Positions 38,401 through 46,738 of a stretch of DNA of 64,000 nucleotides are shown one piece after another. Every line of letters begins with the position of its first letter. Within the stretch, counting starts at the first letter, position 1. The stretch is taken from NCBI GenBank assembly GCA_005801425.1, contig SYDY01000121.1, positions 124,001-188,000 of the forward strand, given 5' to 3'. A program made the translations under genes and the position numbers. The notes beneath the pieces are model-generated. The model ran no database searches, was not told where the DNA came from, and saw nothing but the letters and a program-made list of their open reading frames with translations. The DNA comes from Bdellovibrionales bacterium (lineage in GTDB: Bacteria > Myxococcota > XYA12-FULL-58-9 > SYDY01).

Positions 38401-39116
38401 CGAACTCAACCAGGGCGGTTCGCGAACCACCCCTACACGAAGTACAGCACCATGTGTCCTCACGTAGGGGCGGTTCGCGAACCGCCCTCTGCGCTTGCTT
38501 GCTTGCGATCATCGCCTGTGGAGAACCGCAAGAAAACGCAAATCCAATCATAAACCCCTACGCCACTACCGTGATCCGTTTCACCCCAGGCACTGGCGCA
38601 GGCTACGGCCAAACAGAAATGCCGCGTATTGTACTGGGGGCACCTCTGGGACGCGATCAAGACAGCGGCGGTTTTAACGTCGTCAGCCTCGGCGACTTGG
38701 GCGAAATTGTTTTAGGCTTTGATGTCGAAATAATAAACGGCCCAGGCATCGATTTTATTGTCTTTGAAAATCCGTTTTTGTCGGGAACAAGCACGTGGTA
38801 CGAACTCGGTTCGGTGGCCGTCAGCGATGATGGTTTGCGTTGGTTTGATTTCCCCTGTGATCCCCAGATGCAAGGCCCGCCATTCCCCCAATGTGCCGGT
38901 TGGCAACCGGTCAGTTCATCCGCAGGAGAGCCCTTGGTGGATCCTAACACCGATGGGGGTGATGGCTTTGATCTCGCAGATCTCGAAGGCTTGCCCGATA
39001 ACTTTCGTGGTCGTTACATAAAAATTCGAGATCTTGATGTGGCTTTTGACAAATCACTGCGCGGGCCCGAAAACCATGGCTTTGATTTGGATGCTGTTGG
39101 GATCGTCGTTCGGTAA
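38397..39116 (+). CDS. Cell-surface lipoprotein, riboswitch operon
   Basis: A protein of about 239 residues. From residue 50 it shows FTPGTGAGYGQTEMPRIVLG, SLGDLGEIVLGFD and GPGIDFIVFENPF, a motif set I associate with surface proteins found beside B12 or TonB-receptor genes in related bacteria; this link is from memory. It then has acidic DPNTDGGDGFDLAD (Ca-like). The hydrophobic signal LCACLLAIIAC gives a lipobox Cys. Start choice: ATG 38397 overlaps the previous stop (ATGA); GTG 38454 gives a cleaner signal peptide. Two REP-like palindromes lie in this N-terminal region and are translated (RAVREPP and RRGGSRTA). Confidence 0.75.
   Translation: MTNSTRAVREPPLHEVQHHVSSRRGGSRTALCACLLAIIACGEPQENANPIINPYATTVIRFTPGTGAGYGQTEMPRIVLGAPLGRDQDSGGFNVVSLGDLGEIVLGFDVEIINGPGIDFIVFENPFLSGTSTWYELGSVAVSDDGLRWFDFPCDPQMQGPPFPQCAGWQPVSSSAGEPLVDPNTDGGDGFDLADLEGLPDNFRGRYIKIRDLDVAFDKSLRGPENHGFDLDAVGIVVR
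38413..38436 (-). repeat. REP-like palindrome (first of a pair)
   Basis: GGGCGGTTCGCGAACCACCCCTAC is the same family as the copy 28 bp downstream but in the opposite orientation; its GTAG end points to the second copy. It overlaps the coding start region of the surface lipoprotein. Confidence 0.75.
38464..38487 (+). repeat. REP-like palindrome (second of a pair)
   Basis: GTAGGGGCGGTTCGCGAACC(GCCC) is almost identical to the copies at 38413-38436 and 49282-49305. It encodes RRGGSRTA next to the signal-peptide hydrophobic core of the surface lipoprotein. The pair is inverted, like a REP doublet (REPIN). Confidence 0.8.
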
Positions 39117-39125
39117 GGGGAGAGA

Positions 39126-39202
39126 TGGTGCGCCCAGCAAGATTCGAACTTGCGGCCCTCGGATTCGTAGTCCGATACTCTATCCAGCTGAGCTATGGGC
39201 GC
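39126..39202 (-). tRNA. tRNA-Arg (ACG)
   Basis: The minus strand forms a complete cloverleaf: acceptor GCGCCCA/TGGGCGC, D arm GCTCAGCTGGATAGAGT, anticodon arm CGGACTACGAATCCG with anticodon ACG, T arm AGTTCGAATCT and an encoded CCA. A34 of this tRNA is the substrate of TadA. Confidence 0.96.
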
Positions 39203-39334
39203 ACGCGAGGGCAGTCCTAACAGCGTGGTGCGGACCATGTCCAGACAAAAAGTCCAATAGTGAGAATGGGGCCAGAATGGGGCCTTTTGACGCGCTTTAC
39301 GGAGCAGGCCCCAAATTGCTAGGGTCTTCCTCCT

Positions 39335-39640
39335 ATGGCATTTCTCATACGCTTCATTGTTTTAAGTTTGATCATCACCATGCTGTGGCGCTTTATACGC
39401 CGTCTCGCCGCCCAAAATCCCCCCAGGACGCCACGTTCCACGCGGGATCCATACGGTACCCTAGGGCTATCGCCTGATGCCAACAGCGAGACCATACGGC
39501 AGGCGTATCAAGCCTTGATTCAGCAGTACCATCCCGACAAAGTGTCCACCCTGGGGGTTGAGATCCGGGAGGTGGCCTTGCGTCGCACCCAAGAAATCAC
39601 CCAGGCTTACGCTGAACTCAAGCGCCGGGGAAAAGTATGA
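39335..39640 (+). CDS. Membrane-anchored J-domain protein
   Basis: A 101-residue protein. An N-terminal membrane helix (LIRFIVLSLIITMLWRF) is followed by a compact J domain: DPYGTLGLSPDANSETIRQAY, the key HPD in QYHPDKV, and a third helix ITQAYAELKRR. It is short, like small DjlA/TIM14-type cochaperones, and should stimulate a DnaK at the inner membrane. It overlaps the next gene by 4 bp (ATGA), which may be chance. Confidence 0.88.
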   Translation: MAFLIRFIVLSLIITMLWRFIRRLAAQNPPRTPRSTRDPYGTLGLSPDANSETIRQAYQALIQQYHPDKVSTLGVEIREVALRRTQEITQAYAELKRRGKV

Positions 39641-40398
39641 GCGATACCTTGCTATGGACCGTGACAAATGGTGTTGGCACATGCCAGTTCAATCGCCCCA
39701 ACGTTCGCAATGCTTTAAACCGCCAGATGGTGCATGAACTTTCATTGCTGGTCGTCGAAATAACAGCCCGCGATGACATACAATTCGTCGTCTTCACCGG
39801 CAACAATCAAGCCTTCATCAGCGGTGCCGACATTGAAGAAATGGAAAAGCGTGGGCGCAGTGACGCGCTGGACATGATCAACACCGGCCTATTTCGCCAA
39901 ATTGAACTTTTAACGAAACCAACCATCGCGGCCATTGAAGGCTATGCACTGGGCGGCGGATGTGAATTGGCCATGGCCTGCGATTTACGCGTCTGTGGCG
40001 CATCAGCAAAACTCGGTCAACCCGAGGTCAAATTGGGGATCATTCCAGGTGCGGGGGCGACCTATCGTCTTGCGCGCTTGGTCGGCATCGGCCGGGCCAA
40101 AGAACTGATTTATACCGGGCGTATGATCGACGCACAAACCGCGTTGCAGATGGGTCTCGTGAATCGTGTGGTTGCCGATGGCGAAGCGACAGCATCCGCG
40201 CATACGTGGATCGATGAAATGCGCGAAGCATCACCTCTCGCACTGCACTTTGCAAAATTGGCACTGAATGGTGTGCATGAACTGAGCACAGATCGCGCTA
40301 TGGCCTTTGAAGCCACCGCACAAGCTGTGTTGTTTGAAGACGCCGAGAAAAAACGTCGTATGCGGGCATTTGTGGAAAAGCGGAAGAAAAAACCATGA
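39637..40398 (+). CDS. Enoyl-CoA hydratase/isomerase family protein
   Basis: A 253-residue crotonase-fold enzyme. It shows the oxyanion-hole motifs FISGADIEEM (about 64-73) and ALGGGCELAMACDLRV (about 105-120), and the catalytic-Glu region PEVKLGIIPGAGATYRLARLVG (about 129). Both Glu positions of hydratases are present, so hydratase activity is likely. The role may be fatty-acid or amino-acid breakdown; no other beta-oxidation gene is near. Confidence 0.92.
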   Translation: MSDTLLWTVTNGVGTCQFNRPNVRNALNRQMVHELSLLVVEITARDDIQFVVFTGNNQAFISGADIEEMEKRGRSDALDMINTGLFRQIELLTKPTIAAIEGYALGGGCELAMACDLRVCGASAKLGQPEVKLGIIPGAGATYRLARLVGIGRAKELIYTGRMIDAQTALQMGLVNRVVADGEATASAHTWIDEMREASPLALHFAKLALNGVHELSTDRAMAFEATAQAVLFEDAEKKRRMRAFVEKRKKKP

Positions 40399-40404
40399 GT
40401 CACT

Positions 40405-41514
40405 TCAATCCACGCGTTTGACGTTTTCCCACCATGTATTTAGCCACTGAAGAATTGTCGCTGTAGTCCAAGGGCGTTGTGGAAGATCTTGTGACGCTGT
40501 TTTATAACCCCATTCGAATGTCACAAAAGAAAGTGACGTAAGTGCATTGTGAATATGTTCACGGTATGGCCAAAGGTTAACATCAAAGGCTTGCGAACCA
40601 TCCTTTGCTGCACCCATTGATGCAAGCAATTTGCAAATAGGTCGCGTAATTTTTAATTCTGTTTCTGTGGATGTCGTAGTACCATCGCCTCGTACAAATT
40701 GTGCACTGGAAACATTCAGCGACAATAGGGCCGCTTGCCCTAAGGAAAATGCCATCAATGAGTCATGAAGTTCTTTGTTTTGTGGCTGTGAAATGAACAA
40801 TGTCTGCAATATTTCAAATGGATCCTTGTGTGAAAAAAGCGCTGTCCAATAGTGAAGTGCTTCATCAAATTCATGTGCAAGAGACATCCCGTTGATTGCA
40901 CGTATTGCAAGCATCTGGGTTGTCGCAAATTTCATTCCAGAACGTCGATTGTTTTCAAGAAGAACATGCTGAACACTTGCAATGTATGGCCACGCTCGAC
41001 AAGAAAAAGCACGGTCTGAAAGATTTGGCAGAACCGATCTAACACCTTTGATGCCTGTTAATTTTTCAAATGCATGATGCAGCAAACAGGTCCACCAAGC
41101 GCACGCTAATTTGTCGCCAGGTGCTGTTTGAAGTACTTCCATGGCCTTTCTCGCAAGGGGCACGATCGTATATGGACGTGCCAATGCCAGATCATCAAGA
41201 ACAGGTTGCAAATCACCTAAACGCGATTGAAGCGCAAACCTATGTAAGCAAAGCGCAGTGGGATGCAGTGGAAGTGGGGCAAGAGAACGGGCTGCGATCG
41301 CTTCCGTTGTTGCTACGCAAGCCACAGTGAAAAAACCCATACCCGAAGCTTCCTGGAGCGCTGCTGTTACACGCTCTTCCGTCACCCGAAACCTGAATTC
41401 ATCACATTCTACGTGGATCTGCGTCAATGGATTCTTTTTTTCGATATCGTTGGCGACATGGCGGGCAGTCATAGCCCCGTGGTTATCGTGCAAAATCAAG
41501 TTTGGGTGTTTCAT
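40405..41514 (-). CDS. Hypothetical protein
   Basis: A 369-residue protein that I do not recognise. There is no signal peptide; a possible amphipathic helix-rich fold is suggested by regular Leu/Ala spacing (RFALQSRLGDLQPVLDDLALA, MAFSLGQAALLSLNVSS). Trp-rich pieces near the end (NTWWENVKRVD) stand out. It is divergent from the kinase-like protein with only 43 bp between the starts, so both may share a regulator and function. Confidence 0.65.
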   Translation of the reverse strand: MKHPNLILHDNHGAMTARHVANDIEKKNPLTQIHVECDEFRFRVTEERVTAALQEASGMGFFTVACVATTEAIAARSLAPLPLHPTALCLHRFALQSRLGDLQPVLDDLALARPYTIVPLARKAMEVLQTAPGDKLACAWWTCLLHHAFEKLTGIKGVRSVLPNLSDRAFSCRAWPYIASVQHVLLENNRRSGMKFATTQMLAIRAINGMSLAHEFDEALHYWTALFSHKDPFEILQTLFISQPQNKELHDSLMAFSLGQAALLSLNVSSAQFVRGDGTTTSTETELKITRPICKLLASMGAAKDGSQAFDVNLWPYREHIHNALTSLSFVTFEWGYKTASQDLPQRPWTTATILQWLNTWWENVKRVD

Positions 41515-41557
41515 TTTTTACAGCACGCCCACCGAACACCCTGTAATATATTTATAC

Positions 41558-42835
41558 ATGGCGAGTACAGAGTTTCAACCGAGGGTGGTAGGTAGTCCTG
41601 TACAAAGTACCAGTGCGCAACCGGAGCCTCTTAAGGCGGCGGCAACATCTCAAGCGATAGATTCAAGCCTGCCAGCACGAGTGCAATCATCTGCCCCCCC
41701 CCTAGCAGCAGCCTTAGAATTAAAGCCGCCCAATGCCGTGCCTTGGATGACTGGAATACGCGAAAAGGCAACCCCCTCCGTCCCTAAAGAACTAAGAGGC
41801 CCAGTGGGCGCAGATCCACGACTGCTCACCACGTCTGAAGGCGACTCCATCAGATACTCTGAAACACTCGCCAACGGCGTCACTAAAAAAGTACACGTAG
41901 CCGTCAATGATACCGGCAAGCCCATAGCACTTGCTGCCTTGTATCTGGGGGATACAAAAGATGGACGCCCAGCGACAGCAAGTACCCGCTCAAAAAGCAA
42001 CCCCGACGATGTCGCTCGTGAAGCCTTATTGATGCAACACATTGGATGGAAAGACATCAGCATCGTCGAAGTCGCTGAGGATGTTCACGATGGACTCAAA
42101 GTCAAAGCTTTCATGAGCATGGAATTGATGGACGGCGATCTTGATCCTGCGCATGGCAACATTTGGCAAAGTGGCATGCCACCCAACGAACCCGAAACGG
42201 CGGGCGCGCGTTTATGCTTCATACTCAAATCAGTGGCAGAAAGCCTGCAAACATTGCACGAGACCAAAGTTGAATTCTCAACGAGGCGAGGGCCTATCAC
42301 TTCTGAAGGGGTATTTCATGGCGACATGAAACCTGACAATTTGTTCTTCCGACATTCAAGAATTGATGGTGAACCTCCTGTCTGTCGCATCGGTGATTTA
42401 GGATTGGCCGGTCCAGTCGGTTCACGCTCTTGGTCATCAGGAACAAACAATTATTGCTCCCCCGAACAACATGACGGAAAAGCGATGACAGGAAAATCGG
42501 ACGTCTTTGGTCTTGTAAGTACAATGCTTGAAATCATTGTACCTGGTACAACGATTATGAATGCAGATTACGAGCAACTTACGGGGCAAGATCTTCTTGA
42601 AAGAATTGGAGAGACGCTTAAAAAGGCGGTAGACAGTGGTGCTTTGGATGCAAAAACAGCAGCCGGATTTCAACAACTTTTCAACGCGATGGTATCAGAA
42701 GATCCCCAAGGTCGCCCTACGGCGGGTCAAGTGGCACAAAAAGCCGATGAACTGCTTGCCGGACGAGATTGCAAATGGAAAGGGATCCCATCTCCCCATC
42801 AGCCTATCCTTGATCGATTGGCAACCGCTGAATAG
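41558..42835 (+). CDS. Atypical protein kinase-like protein
   Basis: A 425-residue protein. Residues 1-75 are Ser/Pro/Ala/Gln-rich. A kinase-fold domain follows: catalytic-loop HGDMKPDNLFF (about 254; HRD becomes HGD, with Asp, Lys and Asn kept), IGDLGLAG (DFG becomes DLG) and CSPEQHDGKAMTGKSDVFGLVS in the APE and αF region. The β3 strand reads PIALAALYL, where VAIK has a Lys; here it is Ala. So ATP use is doubtful or unusual. The ATG at 41558 starts a natural protein; the longer frame crosses the promoter of the divergent gene. There is no signal peptide or membrane helix. Confidence 0.75.
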   Translation: MASTEFQPRVVGSPVQSTSAQPEPLKAAATSQAIDSSLPARVQSSAPPLAAALELKPPNAVPWMTGIREKATPSVPKELRGPVGADPRLLTTSEGDSIRYSETLANGVTKKVHVAVNDTGKPIALAALYLGDTKDGRPATASTRSKSNPDDVAREALLMQHIGWKDISIVEVAEDVHDGLKVKAFMSMELMDGDLDPAHGNIWQSGMPPNEPETAGARLCFILKSVAESLQTLHETKVEFSTRRGPITSEGVFHGDMKPDNLFFRHSRIDGEPPVCRIGDLGLAGPVGSRSWSSGTNNYCSPEQHDGKAMTGKSDVFGLVSTMLEIIVPGTTIMNADYEQLTGQDLLERIGETLKKAVDSGALDAKTAAGFQQLFNAMVSEDPQGRPTAGQVAQKADELLAGRDCKWKGIPSPHQPILDRLATAE

Positions 42836-43208
42836 AGTTCATACCACCATCAATCGATGCGCTCATAGATCACGTAAAATTCGCCATACGAACAAATGTC
42901 AGTGTTTTCCATCGTACGTTTTTGAGGTTCGTTGGGCTCTTTGCCCAGTCAACGCATTCACAACACCCACATCAAAAAAGTAAAAATTCCCTTAGGAAAT
43001 CGTTTTGCGTTTGCCATGGGTTTCCAAAAGTTGAAGCATGGACCCACCAATATGTATTAAGCATCGCATAATATGCACGATGGTACGCGCACGGTAGGCG
43101 GCGCGTACCACCGATATCACCGTTTGAGATCGGCGTGCGCTAATCCACTCAATAAAACATACCTAAAGTATTTTTCAACCTTTTCCTCAACCGCAACATG
43201 CCTGCGGA
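42836..43208. other. 373-bp non-coding gap between convergent genes
   Basis: No credible gene is seen here. It holds a strong hairpin, TGGTACGCGC (43081-43090) and GCGCGTACCA (43101-43110), a perfect 10-bp stem with a 10-nt loop, about 100 bp from the end of the cytochrome gene. It could end transcription from either side, though it has no T run. Confidence 0.5.
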
Positions 43209-44705
43209 TTATTTCATCTCATGCCCTGGCCCTAAGATTTTAGGAAGGTAGGTTCCAAAATCAAAACGATCAGAATGTTCGTGATTGTGACAACCTACAC
43301 ATGTATCGGCGCTGGGATCTGCCCTAAAAAATTCACCCCATGCGTTGCGATTGCCAATATTTGCGATGTGACCACTGCCCGGACCATGGCAATTCTCACA
43401 CCCCACGTTGGTCCATTTGACCGCATCACGAATACGACAATAACCACCTGCTTTTTCAAAGCCCACGCTGTGACATCCGATGCATCCTGAATCGCATTGC
43501 TTGCCCGCATCCTCCATGGTTTTCCAGGCTCTGGCATGGGCTGTTTTTTGATACAGCGCATAGGCTTGCGCATGACATGCCTTGCACGCGTCTGTGCCAA
43601 CGTAGGCAGAAGCAGCATTGGGTGCGGGCGTGCATTGGCGTCCATCGGTGGCTTCCACAGCAAGCGTGCACAACGAACGATTGTATTCGGCCAAAATTTT
43701 AGTGGCCCACGCTTCGCGTTCGATGGTTTTTCGAATGGGTTGAGTTTGCCATGTGATCACGGATTGTGTGGATTGTGCCGTGGCGGGTGCGTCCAAGTCT
43801 TTTTTAAGCTCAGCAAGCATACTTTCGCGTTTTTCACGGGCAGGCCCCGCTTCAAGATTCGCGATGCTGCGCTCTAGGGCATTGATCCGTGATGCCAATT
43901 GATGGCGTTTTGTTTCGCCTCGATCGGAAAAAATCCACGGCTGGCCGTCGCGTTTTTCAAATGTTAACAAGCCAAGATGCTGTCCGCGGTTCAATGCCTC
44001 AACGACCACCGCATTGCCAATCACGACAGGCGTACGCTCAACATCACTGCCTTCAGCCACAACAACATCAATCGCAATCAGCTTTTCCGCCAATGCTTTG
44101 GCGGCATCAAAAGCGATCGGCACCAAAGCAACCACCACATCGGCACCATTCACCCGCGCACTGCGCGCATGCAAAACAAGCGCAGCGGGATCAACGCCAA
44201 ATTGTGCCGAACCGCCGACAATTCCAACCATAACATTTCCTATTCGAAACAATGTCGAATCGGCATGATCCACGGTTGAACCTGAAGGAATGGTTTTAAT
44301 CGTCGCAAGCTTAAAATCCGTGCGCAAGTGCTGGAACGCCGTTGCATGGCGCATGAGATCTTCAGACCCTGGGACAATAAAAACAGGCAAAAGCTTGGCA
44401 AAAATTCGGGCGATGGCATGCGCCTTGCTCTCCTGCACTTCAACTTCATCGGCCTTGGGCTCCATGCGTTCAAAAAAGGTCGTGCCGTTGACCGCCAGCG
44501 CAAAAGGTTTGGTTAGCGCATGATCAGTCACTGCTTTTGCCACACGATCAAGGCCTCCCAAGGGATCGGTCGTGCAACCACAGGGCTCGGTGGTCCCCTC
44601 AAGGCCCGATAAAATACCAAGGGTCGCAGGACCCTGTGGAGGCGACGTACGCTTGCAACCAGAAAAAAGAACGAACAACAATGCGAGGTATCCGCGAGAC
44701 GTCAT
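43209..44705 (-). CDS. Tetraheme cytochrome c lipoprotein with phosphoesterase-like N-terminus
   Basis: A 498-residue lipoprotein. The signal MTSRGYLALLFVLFSGC ends in lipobox Cys 17. The N-terminal half resembles a calcineurin/nucleotidase-like domain with the TTEPCGCTTDPLGGLDR motif often found before multiheme cytochromes. The C-terminal half has four CxxCH heme sites: CKACH, CIGCH, CENCH and CVGCH. It would be an outer- or inner-membrane-anchored electron-transfer protein. ATG 44705 was chosen because of the lipobox signal; the longer frame extends upstream without such features. Confidence 0.85.
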   Translation of the reverse strand: MTSRGYLALLFVLFSGCKRTSPPQGPATLGILSGLEGTTEPCGCTTDPLGGLDRVAKAVTDHALTKPFALAVNGTTFFERMEPKADEVEVQESKAHAIARIFAKLLPVFIVPGSEDLMRHATAFQHLRTDFKLATIKTIPSGSTVDHADSTLFRIGNVMVGIVGGSAQFGVDPAALVLHARSARVNGADVVVALVPIAFDAAKALAEKLIAIDVVVAEGSDVERTPVVIGNAVVVEALNRGQHLGLLTFEKRDGQPWIFSDRGETKRHQLASRINALERSIANLEAGPAREKRESMLAELKKDLDAPATAQSTQSVITWQTQPIRKTIEREAWATKILAEYNRSLCTLAVEATDGRQCTPAPNAASAYVGTDACKACHAQAYALYQKTAHARAWKTMEDAGKQCDSGCIGCHSVGFEKAGGYCRIRDAVKWTNVGCENCHGPGSGHIANIGNRNAWGEFFRADPSADTCVGCHNHEHSDRFDFGTYLPKILGPGHEMK

Positions 44706-44763
44706 GCAGGATATACTAGTCGAGAGGACTGCATACGCCAACTGCCTGAAGAAGGGGGTCGCT

Positions 44764-45063
44764 GTGAAAGATGATATCCTTGAGGAACCCGATCCTGTCC
44801 CGCCGACCGATGATGTACGCACACAGGAAGAGAATGCCGCAAAGCAACGCATTTATGATGCTGTGATGCGCGGCGGAGGTGAGCCCTTTGGCCGGCCTTT
44901 CGCCATGGATTTGGCCACGTTGACATCGAATATGGTGAAACGATTCAATCAACGCGGTTTTTTTGGTTTTGGCACCTTTGAAAAAAGCGAAAAACCCAAC
45001 CAAGGAAACATCTTCACCCGATTTGCAGCGACGCGATTTCGACGGAAAAAAGACAAGAAATAA
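44764..45063 (+). CDS. Small hypothetical protein
   Basis: A 99-residue protein starting at GTG (KDDILEEPD), with GAAGGGGG upstream. It is acidic at the start and strongly basic at the end (ATRFRRKKDKK); no signal peptide. It is divergent from the cytochrome gene with 58 bp between starts. The end may bind nucleic acid; no family is recognised. The frame could also start at ATG 44704, which would overlap the cytochrome start. Confidence 0.55.
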   Translation: MKDDILEEPDPVPPTDDVRTQEENAAKQRIYDAVMRGGGEPFGRPFAMDLATLTSNMVKRFNQRGFFGFGTFEKSEKPNQGNIFTRFAATRFRRKKDKK

Positions 45064-45130
45064 CACCGCGTGGCATAACCTTGTGAAGCCCATAGTGCGA
45101 TGTTAGAGTTTCAGAGTCTATTCATACTTA

Positions 45131-46738
45131 ATGAAGAGAGTTTCCGTGCGATATTTTCATGGGTTCTGGACAGTGCTCGCTATGGCTTGTTGGGGCAATC
45201 CTGCCCATGCGGCAACCCGCGTTTTGTCTGTGGTCTACGGAACAGGACCCGGCGCAGATAAAGCGGCGGTACACGTTGGCCATTATTTGCGTGAAATCAC
45301 CGCAGAGGACAATCGCTTCACCGTGGTGCGTCCTGAGCAAATGTTTGAAAGCGATGGCGGCAAAGAAGCCAAGGATTCTCTTGAACAGGCATCAGCACTG
45401 ATCGCACGTGGCCGAACTGCTTATGAATCGCTGGATCTCGATGAAGCGGTTTCACTGCTCAGTCGTGCGGTGAGCCGATTGCAGCGCACCGTGAGCTACG
45501 CCAACAATTATCGTGTTTTTGCCGACGCACTCAGCATGCTTGCAGCGGCCCATCTTCTGCGCGGTGAAGAACCTGCAGCCATTCAGCGTATCCAAGAAGC
45601 TTTGATGCTTGTTCCTGATCTCGAACCCGATCCACACATATTCAACACCACCATGCGCACGACATTCTCCAAGGCGGTTGAATCGATGCGCACGGTTGCG
45701 CGTGGTAAATTGGTAGCCGCATCAAACCCTGGCTATGCTGCAATTTATGTCGATGGTACATTTCGAGGCGTAACCCCTGATACCATTCCTGACCTACCGC
45801 AAGGTGTCCATTACGTGCGCATGGTCAAAGATGGCTACACCCCGTGGGGTAAAGTCATTGGTGTGGTGGCTGATGCAGAAGCCAGCCAAACGGCGGTGAT
45901 CAGTCGTATTGGTGGCGCCAATGAATATCTTGATCTTGTCAATCAAGCAGGCGAGCAGGTTCGCCAACAGAACAAAAAAAGCAACCAAGTTCCATCCTCG
46001 GTGGACCAGTTGGGTGTCGTAGCCAACGCCGATATGATTTTGTTGGGCCTTGTGCGCTTGGATGGTGAACAGGTGGTGGTGCAATTGCATGTGTACGATT
46101 TGCTGAAGAACAAAAGAGCACAAGTCACCGAACAGATTTTTTCCTATGGCTCAGCAACATCCACATACCGTTCAGAGATCAAAGACCTGCTTCGACGAAC
46201 ACTGCGATCAGAACAAGAAAGCATCAATCTCGGGCCTGGTGATCGGAATGTTAGCAACAACGCATCGAACGAAAACACAAACAGAGACAGCTTCTCGGTA
46301 TCAGGCGCACCTCCCGCATTTTTGATCGGTGCAAGCGGGATCTGCGAAGGCTTTTTGTGTTCCTCTAAAAAGCGAATTGCTTTTGGCATTGCCATGGCGG
46401 GCCTTGCAACTTTTGCAGGTGCAGCCACATCGTGGGGCCTTGCAAGCAGCGAGCAAAGCAAATTCCAAGATTTCAATCTGACGCAGTTTCAGGCGACTGC
46501 CCACCGTGACAATGCAAAAACATATGCTTTAATAGGCGATGTTCTGGGGGGCGTTGGTGGAGCTGCATTGGTTGCTGCAATCACACTTTGGTTTCTAGAT
46601 AAACCGGCCAAAGCCGACAAAGAAGATGCCCCCAACAATTCGCCTTCTTCTAAAAAAGACGATACCACATCGCAATTTCGTTTGTTGCCGGCGCCTCTCA
46701 TTGGCGGAGCCATGATGAACGCACAGGTACGTTTCTGA
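45131..46738 (+). CDS. Exported PEGA-type TPR protein
   Basis: A 535-residue protein. A signal peptide (MKRVSVRYFHGFWTVLAMACW..., cleavage near PAHA) is followed by a TPR-like region (RGRTAYESLDLDEAVSLLSRAV), a PEGA-like domain (about 195-235, NPGYAAIYVDGTFRGVTPD), and two C-terminal hydrophobic helices (about 415-440 and 465-485: KRIAFGIAMAGLATFAGAATSW, LGGVGGAALVAAITLWF). Thus it seems to be a periplasmic protein anchored at the C-terminus. It is typical of Myxococcota. It is followed at once by the Cys-rich lipoprotein gene (1-bp overlap, TGATG). Confidence 0.8.
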   Translation: MKRVSVRYFHGFWTVLAMACWGNPAHAATRVLSVVYGTGPGADKAAVHVGHYLREITAEDNRFTVVRPEQMFESDGGKEAKDSLEQASALIARGRTAYESLDLDEAVSLLSRAVSRLQRTVSYANNYRVFADALSMLAAAHLLRGEEPAAIQRIQEALMLVPDLEPDPHIFNTTMRTTFSKAVESMRTVARGKLVAASNPGYAAIYVDGTFRGVTPDTIPDLPQGVHYVRMVKDGYTPWGKVIGVVADAEASQTAVISRIGGANEYLDLVNQAGEQVRQQNKKSNQVPSSVDQLGVVANADMILLGLVRLDGEQVVVQLHVYDLLKNKRAQVTEQIFSYGSATSTYRSEIKDLLRRTLRSEQESINLGPGDRNVSNNASNENTNRDSFSVSGAPPAFLIGASGICEGFLCSSKKRIAFGIAMAGLATFAGAATSWGLASSEQSKFQDFNLTQFQATAHRDNAKTYALIGDVLGGVGGAALVAAITLWFLDKPAKADKEDAPNNSPSSKKDDTTSQFRLLPAPLIGGAMMNAQVRF

